A DNA stretch of 64,000 nt from Rhypophila decipiens (taxonomy: Eukaryota > Ascomycota > Sordariomycetes > Sordariales > Naviculisporaceae): positions 124,001-188,000 of the forward strand of contig MU858082.1 in the NCBI GenBank assembly GCA_033297075.1, given 5' to 3'. A program made the translations under genes and the position numbers. The notes beneath the pieces were generated by a model. That model was not told where the DNA came from and ran no database searches. It was given only the letters and a program-made list of their open reading frames with translations. Every line of letters begins with the position of its first letter. Within the stretch, counting starts at the first letter, position 1. Shown here piece by piece: positions 1-12,895 of the stretch.

Positions 1-2808
1 ATAACCTTATGTATGTCACCACACTCCCGTCTCTCACACGGATAGATTGAGTATCCGTGCCCTGGTTATACGTACTGTATTGGATAAGCCGCTCGTTGGC
101 TTTTGCCCGATAAAGTTGATGACATACATTGTACTTGAAGCTGTGCTCGGGCAGGATATTTAAATGAGTACAGCATGTGTGAGCCTTGGAACTACTTTGT
201 AGGTTGACATGAGAGATTACATGTAGCGCAGGCGCTGTGAAACCACACAGATGTGACAGATACACATCTGGGTTCCTACGTTACTCGACATTGAAGCTGA
301 ACATCGCACATTGCTTACCCGCTTGGCTTGGCAAACCGATCAATGAAGATGATGAATGAGATTGAGACAGACATTTACATCTCCAGATCCAAAAGAGTCT
401 GAAACTTAAAGATTTTGACCAACATGACATCGTGTAGTGGATGTACATTACGGATATGGGTCCGGGGACGGGTGGCAGTTATGGTATGTACATACCGTAC
501 CGGAACGCCAACGGTCAGCGGATCGACACTAAAGTGCGCTAACAAGATATCCACTAACCCCAAGATTTCCGTACCAACTTCTGAACCGTGCGTCCCAAAA
601 CCCCCCAGAAACAAAAGGGATCCAGCCCCCAAAGGACCCAATGCTACGGCATCACACGTGGTAGGTGGGTGGGTTTGGGCGGTTGAAAAGCCTTTTTTGT
701 GGGAAAAAACGGCCAAGCCGGTGGGTTCCCTACCCTTATTATTATTAGTGCGCTGAGGCGCTCAGGGCTTCTTCTTCTCCCTGTGCCTGGGGCCGACAAC
801 CCGGGCCTGAGGCTGAATTTCAAGCTTTCTTTCAGAGGTCTCTTGCTGAAATTGAACGAATATTTGATTAAACTCCTTTGTGTGATTGAGTTTGAGATTA
901 TATGCAGACAAGTCATGAGCACGGAATAAGGGCAGGTTCGTGATTCAGGACCATTGAAGTTCCTCTGAAAGGGGGGGCGTTGAAAGAAAAGGAGAAACCG
1001 CCGCACGGTTGGGGCTCAAAACAGTGTTGTCGCAGGTAGGTAGGTACCTTTCTCTTGTACTGGTGAAAGAAACACAAAACCCGCTTGTTTCAAAAATGGA
1101 GTTGAATTTCCACATGTGGTAATGTCATCACCGTTTATCGAACGATTTAGCAAAAAGCCATTGATCTGGTGGCTTGGGCTCCGAGCGGTGGGAGTGAAGC
1201 GGTCAGCACGTGGGAAGAACGAGGCGAACAAAGAAAAGTGACCTGTAACAATCTGTTATTATTATTATCATCAGGTGTTGCTGCTCATCGTGGAGATTGT
1301 GTTGCACATTTGACAGGACCTGAGAAAGACATTTTCGTAGAGAGAAAACTAATTCGATCTGGAAGGAGGTCGAGGTTCGAGATATCAGACGTTGCACCTG
1401 AAGAGGATCCGCTTCCAGGAACGGACACCGACCCCCGGACTTTTTTGATGGAAATGCTCCGATTCTGGGTTCCTCCTTTTTTGCGAAGACAAACATTTCA
1501 AGGAAAATGTAAAGATATCATCGAATGGGATCAATGACAAGCAGCAAGGACCAGATATACGGACAGTCAATGGACACCTCGGTCCCGCAACTCGGTGAAT
1601 TGACACCTTCATGGGCTTTGATGTGGGCCTAGAGTATGTACAGTACATAGGTAACTTGTACTGCATGTACATAACTCAGCGCTCTTTACGGATACGCGTA
1701 CAAGATACTAGTACACCTCCTCATCATGGCCCGCCAAGTTGAAGAGGCATTTTTTCTCCGAGTGGTTCGTAAAGTGACAATATCGGCTCTTATATTCCAC
1801 CAAGAACGCAGGATCACGGCGAGAGTCGTTATCTTGACGGCCAACAAGCTGATCCGACTGGCCGACAAAGCGACCGCTCGGTCCATACAGGTAATACATA
1901 GCCCGACCGGTACAACGGATACGGGGAGTACTGGTCCCCCGTTTCCTGCGACAAGGCGCACCGACCGATTTGCCGTTCCATTCAGTGTAAGACACACATA
2001 CCCAAATCAGACACACACGCAGACTTTCTACACTAACATGAGAAGGCTCCCCACTTTTTTCTCCAGTGATGGAAAAGGGGAATTGAGAATCAGGGACTCT
2101 GATACTCGGGACTCCACAATTGTCAATTGTTGTTTGCATGGCTGATATATGACACATGGGAGGAGAAACATATCAATCGGCAAAAGAACAAGAGCCCTGA
2201 ACTGGTAGATGGATGTTCAATGAGGAGTGGTATTTTGTATCCAGAAGCCCCTCTGCCATGCTTCCCCCCGTCATCGAGCCTGGACCCCTGATGTTTGGGG
2301 GGGAGGGATCTCATTACGGGCTGGGGGCCCTTTGGAGATGACCAAGACCACAGTCCCATGCTCCCCAAGACCCCAAGCTAGCCCCACGCCACAAACTCTT
2401 GATGGGCTGTAGCCAATCCGACGGCGTCGTTGCAAGCCGTGCGCGCCAAAACTCTGGACCTCTCTCCACAAGACAAGCACTTGGGAGTGGGCGGTGGCCC
2501 CCAGTGGCCCGGTGGGAAACCTGTCGGTGTCCTAGTGCTACTAGTACTCCCGTGTAGTGTATTCGCATATCCCATAACCCATAACACAATTCCCGTATCC
2601 GTATTCCCCCATCATCCATCATTTCATCAAACACCATAGCGGTAAATCGCCATCGAGATAATTGGGCCACCCTCACCCGACGAGAAACCGACGGCGATAC
2701 AATTCACATCTCGAACAACAGGCAATGACCTAAAGACGGCTGGCCTTCCAAAAGTGGAATGGCCTCGGCCCATTGCGCAGAAGCAGCAGACTGAGAAGCT
2801 TTGAGAGG

Positions 2809-2845
<37 letters not shown>

Positions 2846-2909
2846 CGGATACAAGCCGGCTGTGGTTGTGGCTCCTTTGTTTCTCCAGCATTCCGCTGAG
2901 CCCGTGACA
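1..2909. other. Intergenic region and 5' leader of adenylate cyclase
   Basis: No convincing gene is seen here. The open frames are short, overlap on both strands and match no family I recognise. The 3' part must hold the promoter and leader of the adenylate cyclase gene that begins at 2910. It contains a pure CAG repeat at 2811-2843 and C-rich stretches near 2270-2500. Confidence 0.5.
2811..2843 (+). repeat. (CAG)11 microsatellite in the 5' leader of adenylate cyclase
   Basis: Eleven uninterrupted CAG triplets lie 67 bp before the chosen ATG. They are in frame with the coding sequence: a TGA at 2802-2804 opens this frame, and no ATG occurs between it and 2910. The repeat would therefore be untranslated unless a non-AUG start is used. 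Confidence 0.9.
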
Positions 2910-5900
2910 ATGACGAGACATGATCCAGGCTCCCGCTTCAGCTCTATGACGGGCTCTAGCACCGACAGTGGCCGCTCTAGCATCACTGTGAAGCCGCTGC
3001 CGCAGACTCCCACCTCCGCTTCTTCAGCGATCCACAGCTCCAGCACCACATCGCGATCCGCCTCCCACGGCTCAAGAAGAGCCGCCCCGACGCGGTTAAA
3101 GACTGATGAGAGCGGTCATCTTGCTACAAGGTGAGCAGGCGAATTTTATCGAAAAGACTTGGGGGCATCGCTTCAAGCTTGGCTGGAGGGGGTGGCAATA
3201 GTTTGTCACCAAGCAGGAGCAGGAGCGGAAAACACCAAGACGCAGCATGAAGAGAGAGATCCCCTTTTCCATCCATTCCCCCTTGTCGCTAGACTCGAGG
3301 CTGACGGGTGGCTGCTGATGCAAACACTCTTGTCCAGATCATTCAAAGATTCCGATGCGCAAGTTTCACCGACGTCGGCCACCGGTTCGCGAATTGCGCT
3401 GTCCCCGTCATCAACCACGTCCAATGCCTCTCTGCGCGAGCACCGATTGAGCGAGATAGTCGGTTACCGTCGCGATCTTGCCATCCTGGACCCGGCGGGC
3501 GGTCGAACATCACAGAGCAATCAAGGAGGCAATCCAGCGACTGGCTCGCTCAGCCAGATCGCGCCGTGGATGTCGGGGACTAATAATAATTATAATAATG
3601 GCGGCAGCGGAGGCGGAGGAGGAGCACCAGGAGCGGGAGCGGGAGCGGGAGCGGGAGCGGGCGGCGCCTCGACGCCGTCCAGTATGGGCGCAGTCCCCAC
3701 CAGTTTCTACAACGATTCGACCGACAATCTCTCAATCGGTTCGCAGCTGTCGCCCGGCATCCGTCCTGCCACCACCCGCCCGTCGGTAGCGACGACAACA
3801 ACTGCAGGCAGTTTGAGTTTGACAGATTCTCCAGACGCAGTTTTTTTCCCCGACGAGCGGCGGCCATCGATTGCGAGCATCACTACGACGGCCAGCAGCC
3901 AGGGTTCCAGGACAAGTGGGACTCGAGGTGGTTTTCGGAAGCTCCAGGGGTTTTTCGGGGAAGAGTTCCCGGGACGAGACTCATCAGAGACTAGCCTGAT
4001 CCAACCCGTCCAGGGGAAGGAGCACCGCTCCCACTCTTACAGCCACGCACGCCCACATCGCGATCGCAACTACTCCAATGCGACCGATCACCCGCGAGAC
4101 CAGTCTCCTTCCTCCTCCCGACCGCGCACACCCGTGCCTGCCCCCGAAGTGGTGCCGTTCCTGTACCAAGAAGCCGAGGTGCGTCATATCGTCATATCGT
4201 CACCTTCCTTCCTTCTGTTTTCTTTTATGCGCCTGCCCTCTGCACTCGATTAATGCATCCGCCGCATCAATTGCTGGTGCCTGTGTTCAACGGGGGCGGT
4301 TTCCTCTTCGAGTTCAAGCTTTCATCATAAAGGGTTCACATGCTGATCGGAAACTATAACACAGGATATTGCCCGGTACGGCGAAGCTCCAGTCCGCGAT
4401 CACCTCAGCGGCCCCGATCGTGCCCGATTTGCCAGCGAGAGCTCTGCTTCCCAGAACCCCCCCAAGACATCATCTTCGTCGCGATCCGGCCACTCGATTG
4501 TGCACTTGCCTGGCCACCACCACCGACACAACAAGAGCAATGAGGATCCGAGAGCGCTGAGGCCATCGATAAGTCGGGAGGATTCTACAGCAAGCTACGC
4601 CAAGGACCGAAGTGGCTCGACGACCATGTACGCTTCTTCCAAATCCCGGGCCCAGAGCCCTGCGCCTAGTACGAACGGGAGCTACTGGAGCAAACAGACG
4701 GGATCCACGGATGGCCAAACCTCTCCGGGGCCTCCACAGAAGCGGAGCATCCTCGGGCGACTACGAGGCAAACACAAGGACAACAAGGATGACAATAACG
4801 AGCTGCGGAAGCTTTCTAGTTCCACACAATCCCTTCAGTCCCGTCCTTCCAGAGCCGACATGCCGCGAGGAGTTGAGGGCTCAGCCTTGCAACACTCGGA
4901 ATGGCCAAACGGAGCCGAATACCGTGATGCCTACGGACTTCGCCCACCATACCCACGACAGGCGACGTTCAACAACAAGTTTCCGTTTGCCAAAAAGGGA
5001 CGCACCGACAGGCGCCATGATGACATTGACGAACATATTGGGCCGACAGACAGCAAACACGAACCAGACCTCGGCACCGTCTACCACCTTGACACCAATC
5101 TTAACGACATGGCGGGCATTTTGAGTCGACCTTTGCCACTGACACCCATGGATGCCGACTTCCTCAAACACCCCGAACCAGACAAGGTCCTGCCGAAACC
5201 CACCGACAAGAACGGGTCCTGGTTTGCTCCCGACAGTTGGGCGGTTCGACGAGGAGACGAGCCCTCCAACCATGTACCCGAGGCCGATGACATAGGCAGT
5301 CCTCCACGGCCAGAGGAGAAGTTGACCAACTACTGCATTCGAGTATTCCGAAACGACGGCACCTTCGCGACGCTGCAGATGTCGCTGGACGCGACGGTTA
5401 CGGACCTGATTGCCCAGATTGTCAAGAAGTCTTACGTGACGGACGGCCTGGACAATTACCACATTGTCCTGAAGAAGCATGACCTTACCCGCGTTTTGAC
5501 CAGCATTGAGCGTCCCCTGCTCATGCAGAAGCGGCTGCTCCAGCAGATTGGATACGAGGATCGAGATAGGATCGAAGACATTGGCCGCGAAGACAACAGC
5601 TACCTTTGCCGTTTCCTCTTCCTCTCTGCCAGGGAGAGTGATTTCCACGCGAGCAGCAATGATCTCGGCCTTACCCGCGTGCAGAAACTGAGCCACATCG
5701 ACTTGTCTAGTCGGAACCTCGTCACGATACCCGTCTCTCTCTACTCCAGGGCCGGGGAGATCATCTCGCTCAACCTGTCCAAAAACCTCTCGTTGAACGT
5801 GCCTATTGATTTCATCCAAGGATGCCAAGCATTGCGCGATATCAAATTCAATAATAATGAAGCCCGTAAACTGCCATTGAGTCTTGGTCGGGCAACCAGG

Positions 5901-8900
5901 CTCACGTACCTCGACGTGTCGAATAACCGCTTAGAGCAACTTGAACACGCCGAGCTTGAAGACCTGACGGGGCTCCTCAAGCTCAATCTTGCCAACAACC
6001 GGCTCAAGGATATTCCACCCTACTTTGGAAGATACCAAGCACTGCGAACGCTCAACATTTCTTCAAACTTCTTGGAGAGCTTCCCGCCATTCCTGTGCGA
6101 CCTGGCGAGCTTGGTGGACTTGGATTTGAGCTTCAACCTGATTGCCAGCTTCCCGGACGAGGTTGGGAATCTCAGGAATCTCGAAAAGTTTGTCATCACA
6201 AACAACCGACTCGCTGGAGCTCTACCGGCTTCGTTTGAGTCGTTGAGCAATCTCCGAGAGCTCGACATCAAGTACAACAACATCGAGTATATCGATGTCC
6301 TCTCGAAGCTCCCCAAGCTGGAAATTCTTGCCGCCGATCACAACCAGATCTCGCAATTTGTTGGCAAGTTTGAGAGAATCCGGAGCCTCAAGCTGAATGG
6401 CAATCCCGTCACCAAGTTCGAGCTCAGGGCTCCAGTGCCGACGCTCAAGATCCTCAACCTGGCTGGTGCTCAGCTCGCCAGCATAGATGAGTCCTTCAAC
6501 AACATGTTGAGCCTGGAGAGATTGGTGCTGGATGGGAACTATTTCGTCTCATTGCCCAATACGATAGGCAACCTCAAGAGGCTCGAGCACTTCAGCATAC
6601 CCAACAACTCGCTCGGCAAGCTGCCGGCCGAGATTGGCTGTCTGCAAGAGCTCCGGGTGCTGGACATTCGAGGAAACAATCTACGGAAGCTCCCCATGGA
6701 GATTTGGTGGGCAAACAAGCTCGAGACTCTCAACGCGTCGTCAAACATCCTCGACAACTTCCCCAAGCCCGCCTCACGTGGGCCCGTGTCGCCAAATGAG
6801 GCTACGGCGGCAGCAGCAGCAACCAACAACCCTTCGCTGAACGGCAAAACTGCGACGAACGGGCTCTTATCCCAAAACCAAAGCGCCGAAGAGCTGAATG
6901 GGGACTCATCAAGACGTCCTAGTCAGGCCTCTAGCACACTCCTCAGCGTGACCTCTTCACCTGTTCCAGGGGGGGCGGATAGGAAAGGCTCCCTGGTGTC
7001 TGTGTACGGCAAGGGAGGCCGTAAGACGTCTGTTGTGTCCAGGACCACTACAGCAAGCAGCACTGGGGCCATGACACCGTCGCCCGCATCTAGGAAGGAC
7101 TCGAGTCACACTCAACGCTTGACCCAGACGTTTGCCGGTTCGCTTCGATATCTGTATCTTGCCGACAACCAGCTGGATGATGACGTGTTTGAGCAGATCT
7201 GTCTTCTTTCCGAACTTAGAACCATCAACCTGTCATACAACGAGCTTACCGATATGCCCCAGCGCTCCATCAAGGCCTGGCCCCAGCTGGTCGAGCTCCA
7301 CGTGTCTGGCAACGAACTTGTTTCGCTGCCTGCTGACGACCTCGAGACTTACAGCTTGCTTCAAACGCTGCACATCAACGGCAACAAGTTCACAAATCTT
7401 CCGGCCGACATATCGCGGGCAAAGAAGCTGGCTGTACTGGACTGCGGCAGCAACTTGCTCAAGTACAATATTGCCAATGTGCCCTACGATTGGAATTGGA
7501 ATCTCAACCCCAACCTCCGATATCTCAACCTGTCGGGCAACAGGCGGCTGGAGATCAAGCAGGCCATGACAGGTCCCACTGCTCACAGCCGCGAGCAATA
7601 TACCGATTTCAACCGGCTGCACAACCTGCGTGTCCTCGGTCTCATGGATGTGACGCTGATACAGCCCAGTATTCCTGACCAGAGTGAAGACAGGCGCGTG
7701 CGGACGTCTGGCTCGCTCGCTGGGTACTTGCCATACGGTATGGCAGACACTTTGGGCAAAAACGAACACCTTTCCACCATCGATCTGGTCGTGCCACGAT
7801 TCAACTCGGCAGAGACGGAGATCCTTCTTGGACTGTTCGACGGCCAAGCGCTCAGCAGTGGTGGCTCCAAGATTGCCAAGTATCTACACGAAAACTTTGG
7901 CCACATCCTCTCCATGGAGCTCAAGGGTCTCAAGACTCGCCTCGATGAGACTCCCAGTGATGCCCTGAGGCGAGCCTTTCTCAGCCTGAACAAGGATCTC
8001 GTCACGGTTGCCATCCAACATACCGAAGACAGGCCACTGGTTTCGCACCGCGGGTCCGCAGCTCCTGTCGTTCTCAGTAAGGAAGACCTCAACTCGGGAG
8101 GCGTTGCTACAGTGGTATATCTCAACGGTCAGGACTTGTGGGTGGCCAATGTGGGTGATATCCAGGCCATGCTCGTCAAGGTGGACGGGACCTTCAGGAT
8201 GTTGACCAAAAAGCACGACCCCGCCGACCCCATTGAACGCTCTCGCATCAGGGACGCTGGTGGCTGGGTCTCTCGTAACGGGCGGTTGAACGACCTGCTC
8301 GAGGTCTCGCGAGCATTTGGCTATGTCGATCTGATGCCGGCCGTGCAGGCAGCCCCTCACATTACTCAGACCACCATCATGGATGGGGACGAGGTGGTGC
8401 TCATGGCGACGAGAGAATTGTGGGAGTATCTGTCGCCGGGCCTCGTCAATGATCTCGCCCGCTCGGGCCGTGATAATCTGATGCTGGCGTCGCAGAAGCT
8501 TCGGGATCTGGCCATAGCGCATGGCGCATCCAACAAGATTATGGTAATGATGATTAGCGTCTCCAACCTGAAGCAGCGAATTGAGCGAACACGCATGCAC
8601 CGCGGACAGAGCATGTCTTTCTTTTCGGCGCCACCAGACGAATCGGCTCCCACCACCCGCAAGATCAGGAGGAAGGGCGATGTGGAGGATTCTGGACTGG
8701 CTCGTCTCGACGCCGAGGTGCCAGCACCAACTGGGTGGATCGCCATTGTGTTTACTGATATCAAAAACTCGACCAACCTGTGGGAGGTGTATCCCGAGGC
8801 GATGCGTGCGGCCATCAAGCTGCACAACGAGGTTATGCGGCGGCAGTTAAGATTGATTGGCGGGTTCGAGGTCAAGACAGAAGGAGACGCGTTCATGGTC

Positions 8901-10189
8901 TCGTTCCCGACCCCGACGTCTGCCCTGCTGTGGTGTTTTTCTGTGCAGACTCAGCTGCTGACGGTCACGTGGCCGGCCGAGCTTCTCAACTCGGTGAATT
9001 GCCAGCCTGTCTTTGATCAGAACAACAACCTCATCTTCAGGGGCTTGTCAGTGCGCATGGGCATACACTGGGGCGAGCCGCTCTCTGAACCCGACCCCGT
9101 GACGAGGCGCATGGACTACTACGGTCCCATGGTGAACAAGGCCAGTCGTATCTCGGCAACTGCCGACGGCGGACAAATTGCCGTGTCATCTGATTTTATC
9201 AGCGAGATCCACAGATGTCTCTCGACGTACCACGAGGGCAGCCCCCAGGAGCTAACGGATGATGAAGACGCCTATTCCACGGCAGTCCGGGGTGAGCTCA
9301 AATCGCTGAGCAGCCTGGGATTCGAGGTCAAGGACATGGGGGAGAAGAAGCTCAAGGGTTTGGAGAACCCGGAGATGGTTTATTCTCTGTACCCGCATGC
9401 TCTGGTGGGGAGGATCGATACACATGTTGCCCACGAGAAGGCGCTGGAGGCAGGATCGATAGTCGGGAAACCGGCGATGCTAAGCGCTGGTTCCGAGCTG
9501 AGTTTCGACCCCGAGATCATTTGGGCTCTCTGGAGAGACTCGCTCCGGTTGGAAATGCTGTGCAGTACGTTGGAAGACTCTGCAGGGCGGGGGCTGCAGC
9601 CGCCTGAGACGGAGCTGCTCGAGCGCATGAAGGCTAGGGGCGGCGAGGTGACTGAGGCGTTTATGATGAAGTTTATGGAACATCAAATCAGTCGCATCGA
9701 GGTAAGTTCTTTTCTTGGGCTATTTGCATTGGCATTGATATCTAACGTTTGTCACACTGATAGTCATGCGTTTCGACCATCTCGATCCGCCACATGGCGA
9801 TTGGTAACGGGCCAATCACCAGCCTGGACGACCTCAGAGCTCCCATGTCCGAGGTTCTAAGCAATGTCGCTGAGCAGCTTCGTGACCTGAAGAGGTACAA
9901 GGCTCTTTATGGAGAACTTCCGGGCGGCAACTATCAGCCAACAGTCCCTGATCCGGCCATTGCTGCTTCTCGTGCTGCTCATGCTGCGGCCGCTTTTGCT
10001 TTCAGGGATCGCGACGATTATAACCGCTACAGTGCCGCTGATCGAGATGGGCATGGTGGCGAAGAAGAGGAGGACGAAGAGGACGAAGAAGCCGGCGGCG
10101 AGGATACCCTTGAGGGAAGTGATGAGACCTCTGAGGGAAGTGATGATACCCTTGAGGGAAGTGATACCGAGCAGGAAACACGCCGCTAA
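2910..10189 (+). CDS. cr-1: Adenylate cyclase (multidomain, fungal Cyr1/Cr-1 type)
   Basis: Makes cAMP from ATP and acts under Ras/G-protein control in growth and development. Four exons: 2910-3130, 3338-4178, 4365-9701, 9764-10189, giving 2274 aa, close to the size expected of fungal cyclases. Order: Ser/Pro-rich N-terminus with a Gly-Ala repeat; Ras-association domain about 676-760; leucine-rich repeats about 790-1420, interrupted by a low-complexity insert about 1153-1271; PP2C-like domain about 1500-1756; class III cyclase domain about 1806-2033. The cyclase keeps two metal Asp residues (FTDIKNST, near 1819; TEGDAFMV, near 1862) and the VNKASR transition-state motif. The C-terminus is an acidic repeat. 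The ATG at 2910 is the first in frame. Domain identity is certain; exact N-terminus and intron borders are inferred. Confidence 0.95.
3631..3660 (+). repeat. (GGAGCG)n hexanucleotide repeat coding for Gly-Ala
   Basis: A G-rich hexamer repeat in exon 2 of adenylate cyclase encodes an alternating Gly-Ala run, preceded by an Asn/Tyr/Gly-rich stretch. It lies in the low-complexity N-terminal third, where length variation is likely to be tolerated. Confidence 0.8.
10069..10176 (+). repeat. Acidic repeat at the C-terminus of adenylate cyclase
   Basis: A Glu/Asp run is followed by near-identical units reading DTLEGSD, ETSEGSD and DTLEGSD, encoded by 21-24 bp direct repeats (CTTGAGGGAAGTGAT and a TCT variant). 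This ends the protein and makes the tail strongly acidic. Confidence 0.85.
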
Positions 10190-11455
10190 TGCAACCCGTT
10201 CGACGTTATTCATGGGACAGAGAGGCTGAGGACTATTTATTGTCTGGGGGTTATTGGCTTGTTCTCTTATTATTGGTTATTCCCACCTCCACATAGTGGA
10301 CGGCTATCGCTTTTGGTTTTATTCGGAGGTCTCTTGGGTTTACGCGTTGCTTGATTACTTGTTTGGTACGGCTCGTATGGCAGTGGTTAGCGATTTCGGC
10401 TTTTGGCGGGCATGTCGACACTTTTCGAAACCTTTAAGTTTATTCCTGGGTTAGTTCTTACCTTTTCTTTATGGGAGGTTTTCAGTTTTCGTTGGCTTAT
10501 GGGCTTGTTATACACCCTATGTTCACTGGTGGCCGGTTAGGAATGCCATTGTTTATGGTATTGTTTCAATTGCTTGCCGCTTCACTTGGTGTTCGCTGTC
10601 GAGTGCTGGTGCTGATATGGAGCTTGGAGTTTGCTACGTATGGTGTTTCTTGGGTGTGTGGTGTGTGGTGTGTGGTTTTTTTTGATGCGAGGTTCGAAAC
10701 TTCCAATGACGTACAATTCGATACATATATAGATACCGGGTGTTCATACATACACAAATGAGGTACCGAGCTGTTTATATTACGCTTAGAAACTTGTGTC
10801 TTGTTAAATTCTGTCCTTGTTGAGGCTTGAAAGGTGAAGAAGATGCTGCCCTGGAACTTTTGATATCAGAGGGACTGCCTGGGCATGAGGTAGTTGTATT
10901 CATACGTGTAATGTATGGTAAAGTACTCATTACGCCCACTTTTCATGCCTGCCCCGAACGCAGTGACCTAACCTTAATAAGTCGACCCACTGACATAATA
11001 AGATCAGGCACCCTGTCTGCCTGCCGCCGTACGTACCTCCCGCCCACTGCGACTCGAAGCTGCTGTTGGACAACTGTCAACTGTGTATGAAGTAAATTTA
11101 CCACCTTTCACAAGCAAGTTGCCCTTTGACGACACGACACGGTACGACACAAGAAGAAACAACAAGCCCAGCGACAGCATCTAACCTCTCAGTTACGAGG
11201 TTTGAAAGAGAAAGAAGGAGGAATTCAATCACCCGAAAGAGCTTGGTCTTGCGACGAAGGTAGCCAACAAGTGGGCGGCGCCGGGAGTTTCTGAATTGCG
11301 ACGACGACGACAACGACGACACAACATCCCGATTTAGCCCTCTGTTGTCGACATTTAATATATACACGCCGCTGAATGGTGCACACCTAATCGAATCGCG
11401 ATCCTTTCCATCGTCAAGAAAGAAGAAAAGCGCCGGATCCAGTGCACAGTTCAAG
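10190..11455. other. Intergenic region, adenylate cyclase 3' side and Yos1 promoter
   Basis: Nothing protein-coding is convincing. The first half is T-rich downstream flank of adenylate cyclase. The second half is upstream flank of the Yos1 gene, with short GAC/ACG-rich stretches around 11270-11330. Confidence 0.5.
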
Positions 11456-12268
11456 ATGTTTCTCTTTGGATTTGGGAATCTGATCTACAGTATGTGCATG
11501 CCCAGCTAGCTAGCTACCTACCTACCTACCAGTCCCCATTGGTGAAAGAAAGGGAATGGGATTGCTAACTGACGATTGTTTCTCGCTTTGTTTAGTCTCT
11601 GTTCTCCTCCTCAACGCCGTGTGCATCCTCTCGGAAGATAGATTCCTCGCGCGAAGTACGTTCTATACCTCGTTTTCGTTTTGTTTTTTTTTCCCGTCGG
11701 TCTAGTCGTTCTCGGGATATATTTGTGGGGAGAAGCCACTCATCCATCGGGCTGGGTTGTTTGCCCTCGGCTCACTCCGGCCAGCCAGGAAGGATATTGG
11801 TGCACCAGGCTGGGTATATCTTGAGGTTTCCTCAGGCATCTTGGGGTATACGGACTGGTCGGATAATGATGCTCTCCGAGCACGTCCGAGAAGAATCGAC
11901 TGCCCCATAAGATCCCCACGACGACGGGGGTGGGGGAGGAAGAAGATCCCAATATTCATCAGAGGAGAGATATTTTCAGAAATTTGTCAAAGACAGCAAA
12001 CTAACTCAGCTCTTTTGCACAGTCAACTTCACACCCTCGTCATACGAGCGAGCATTTGGCCAAACCGCAGATGCTAGCGTCAAAGGAAAGATGATTCAGC
12101 TCATCGCCAGCGTGAGGACACTCATGAGGGGTACGTTCTTTCCCTTGAACCCTTTACACGTAGAGAGCTGCCAGCGATTTTGGATGATACTAACACTGGC
12201 TGGTCCCGACAGTACCGCTTATCGTCATCAACACTTTGATCATAGTCTATGAGCTTGTTAGAATCTAA
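11456..12268 (+). CDS. yos1: Yos1-like ER-Golgi transport protein (IER3IP1 family)
   Basis: Small membrane protein known in yeast to act with Yip1-Yif1 in COPII transport from ER to Golgi. Four exons: 11456-11489, 11596-11655, 12023-12130, 12213-12268; together 85 aa, the usual family length. The protein starts MFLFGFGNLIY, followed by a hydrophobic segment, then the family motif LSEDRFLARI, a short hydrophilic loop with FGQTAD, and a second hydrophobic segment near the C-terminus (RVPLIVINTLIIVYELVRI). All introns have GT-AG borders, and TAAC-type branch points are seen in the second and third. No single exon is long enough to be noticed alone; the gene is recognised only after splicing. Confidence 0.92.
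11504..11530 (+). repeat. (CTAG/CTAC)n tetranucleotide repeat in Yos1 intron 1
   Basis: Three AGCT/CTAG units run into four CTAC/ACCT units just after the first donor site. It is a simple repeat within the intron. Confidence 0.85.
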
Positions 12269-12365
12269 GAAGGGTGATGACGGGCAACGTGGAGTGGTGT
12301 AGGAGGGGCACAGATAATTAACATGTTTACATTTTCTGGCGCCTGTAATAATCGTGCTATCGCAC

Positions 12366-12895
12366 CTCTAAGTTATGAGCAGACCGTCTTTGGAAAATCA
12401 TGAATAAAGGACGTTTTGGCACTTCATCAATGTCTCAAGTTGCAAATAATAACATCCTTGCATCTTGGGAGTGTGTTCCAAGTTGTGAGTCAAGGGGTCT
12501 TTACACTTGATCAATGCTTTCAGGTCACAGGTGAGGCCGTTATACACTTTATCTGTGATTCGAGCTGCGGATAAAGCCCCCTCTTTATACTTGGTTAATG
12601 CGTTCGAGTTGTAAGCAACATCTGATTACATTTTATCAATGTTTTTAAAGCCCTTTTTAGCTGTGAAATATAGTGTTTCTGCATTTTAAGAATGCTCTCA
12701 AGTGAGAAGTACAATGCCCTTTCACTTTATTCATGTCTTACGCCGTGAGTAAAGGCCTTCTTTGCAGTTTGTTGATGCTTTCCAAGTTATGGTCGGGGCT
12801 CTTTTACATATTCTTTCTGTTATCGAAGTTGCGAGTGATGCCATTATCACATTTCATGTGTGCGTTCAAAGTTACAAGCAAAGATCATTGACAAG
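12366..12895. repeat. Degenerate ~42-bp tandem repeat, about 11-12 copies
   Basis: Eleven or more diverged units follow each other. Each has a half resembling CACTTTATCAATGCTTTCAA and a half resembling GTTGTGAGCAAAGCCCTC, with spacing of about 40-45 bp. Examples of the first half begin near 12420, 12506, 12548, 12590, 12632, 12722, 12764, 12806 and 12848. Units share only part of their bases, so the array is old or mutated. It lies between the 3' ends of Yos1 (+) and the dynein gene (-). No function can be assigned. Confidence 0.8.

Noticed and set aside
1686..2157. Overlapping open frames of 100-150 codons on both strands
   Set aside because: No family match, no clear start or splice context, and equal openness on both strands; most likely chance.
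10680..10710. GGTTCGAAACTTCC resembling a tRNA B box
   Set aside because: No A box or acceptor stem at the needed distance.
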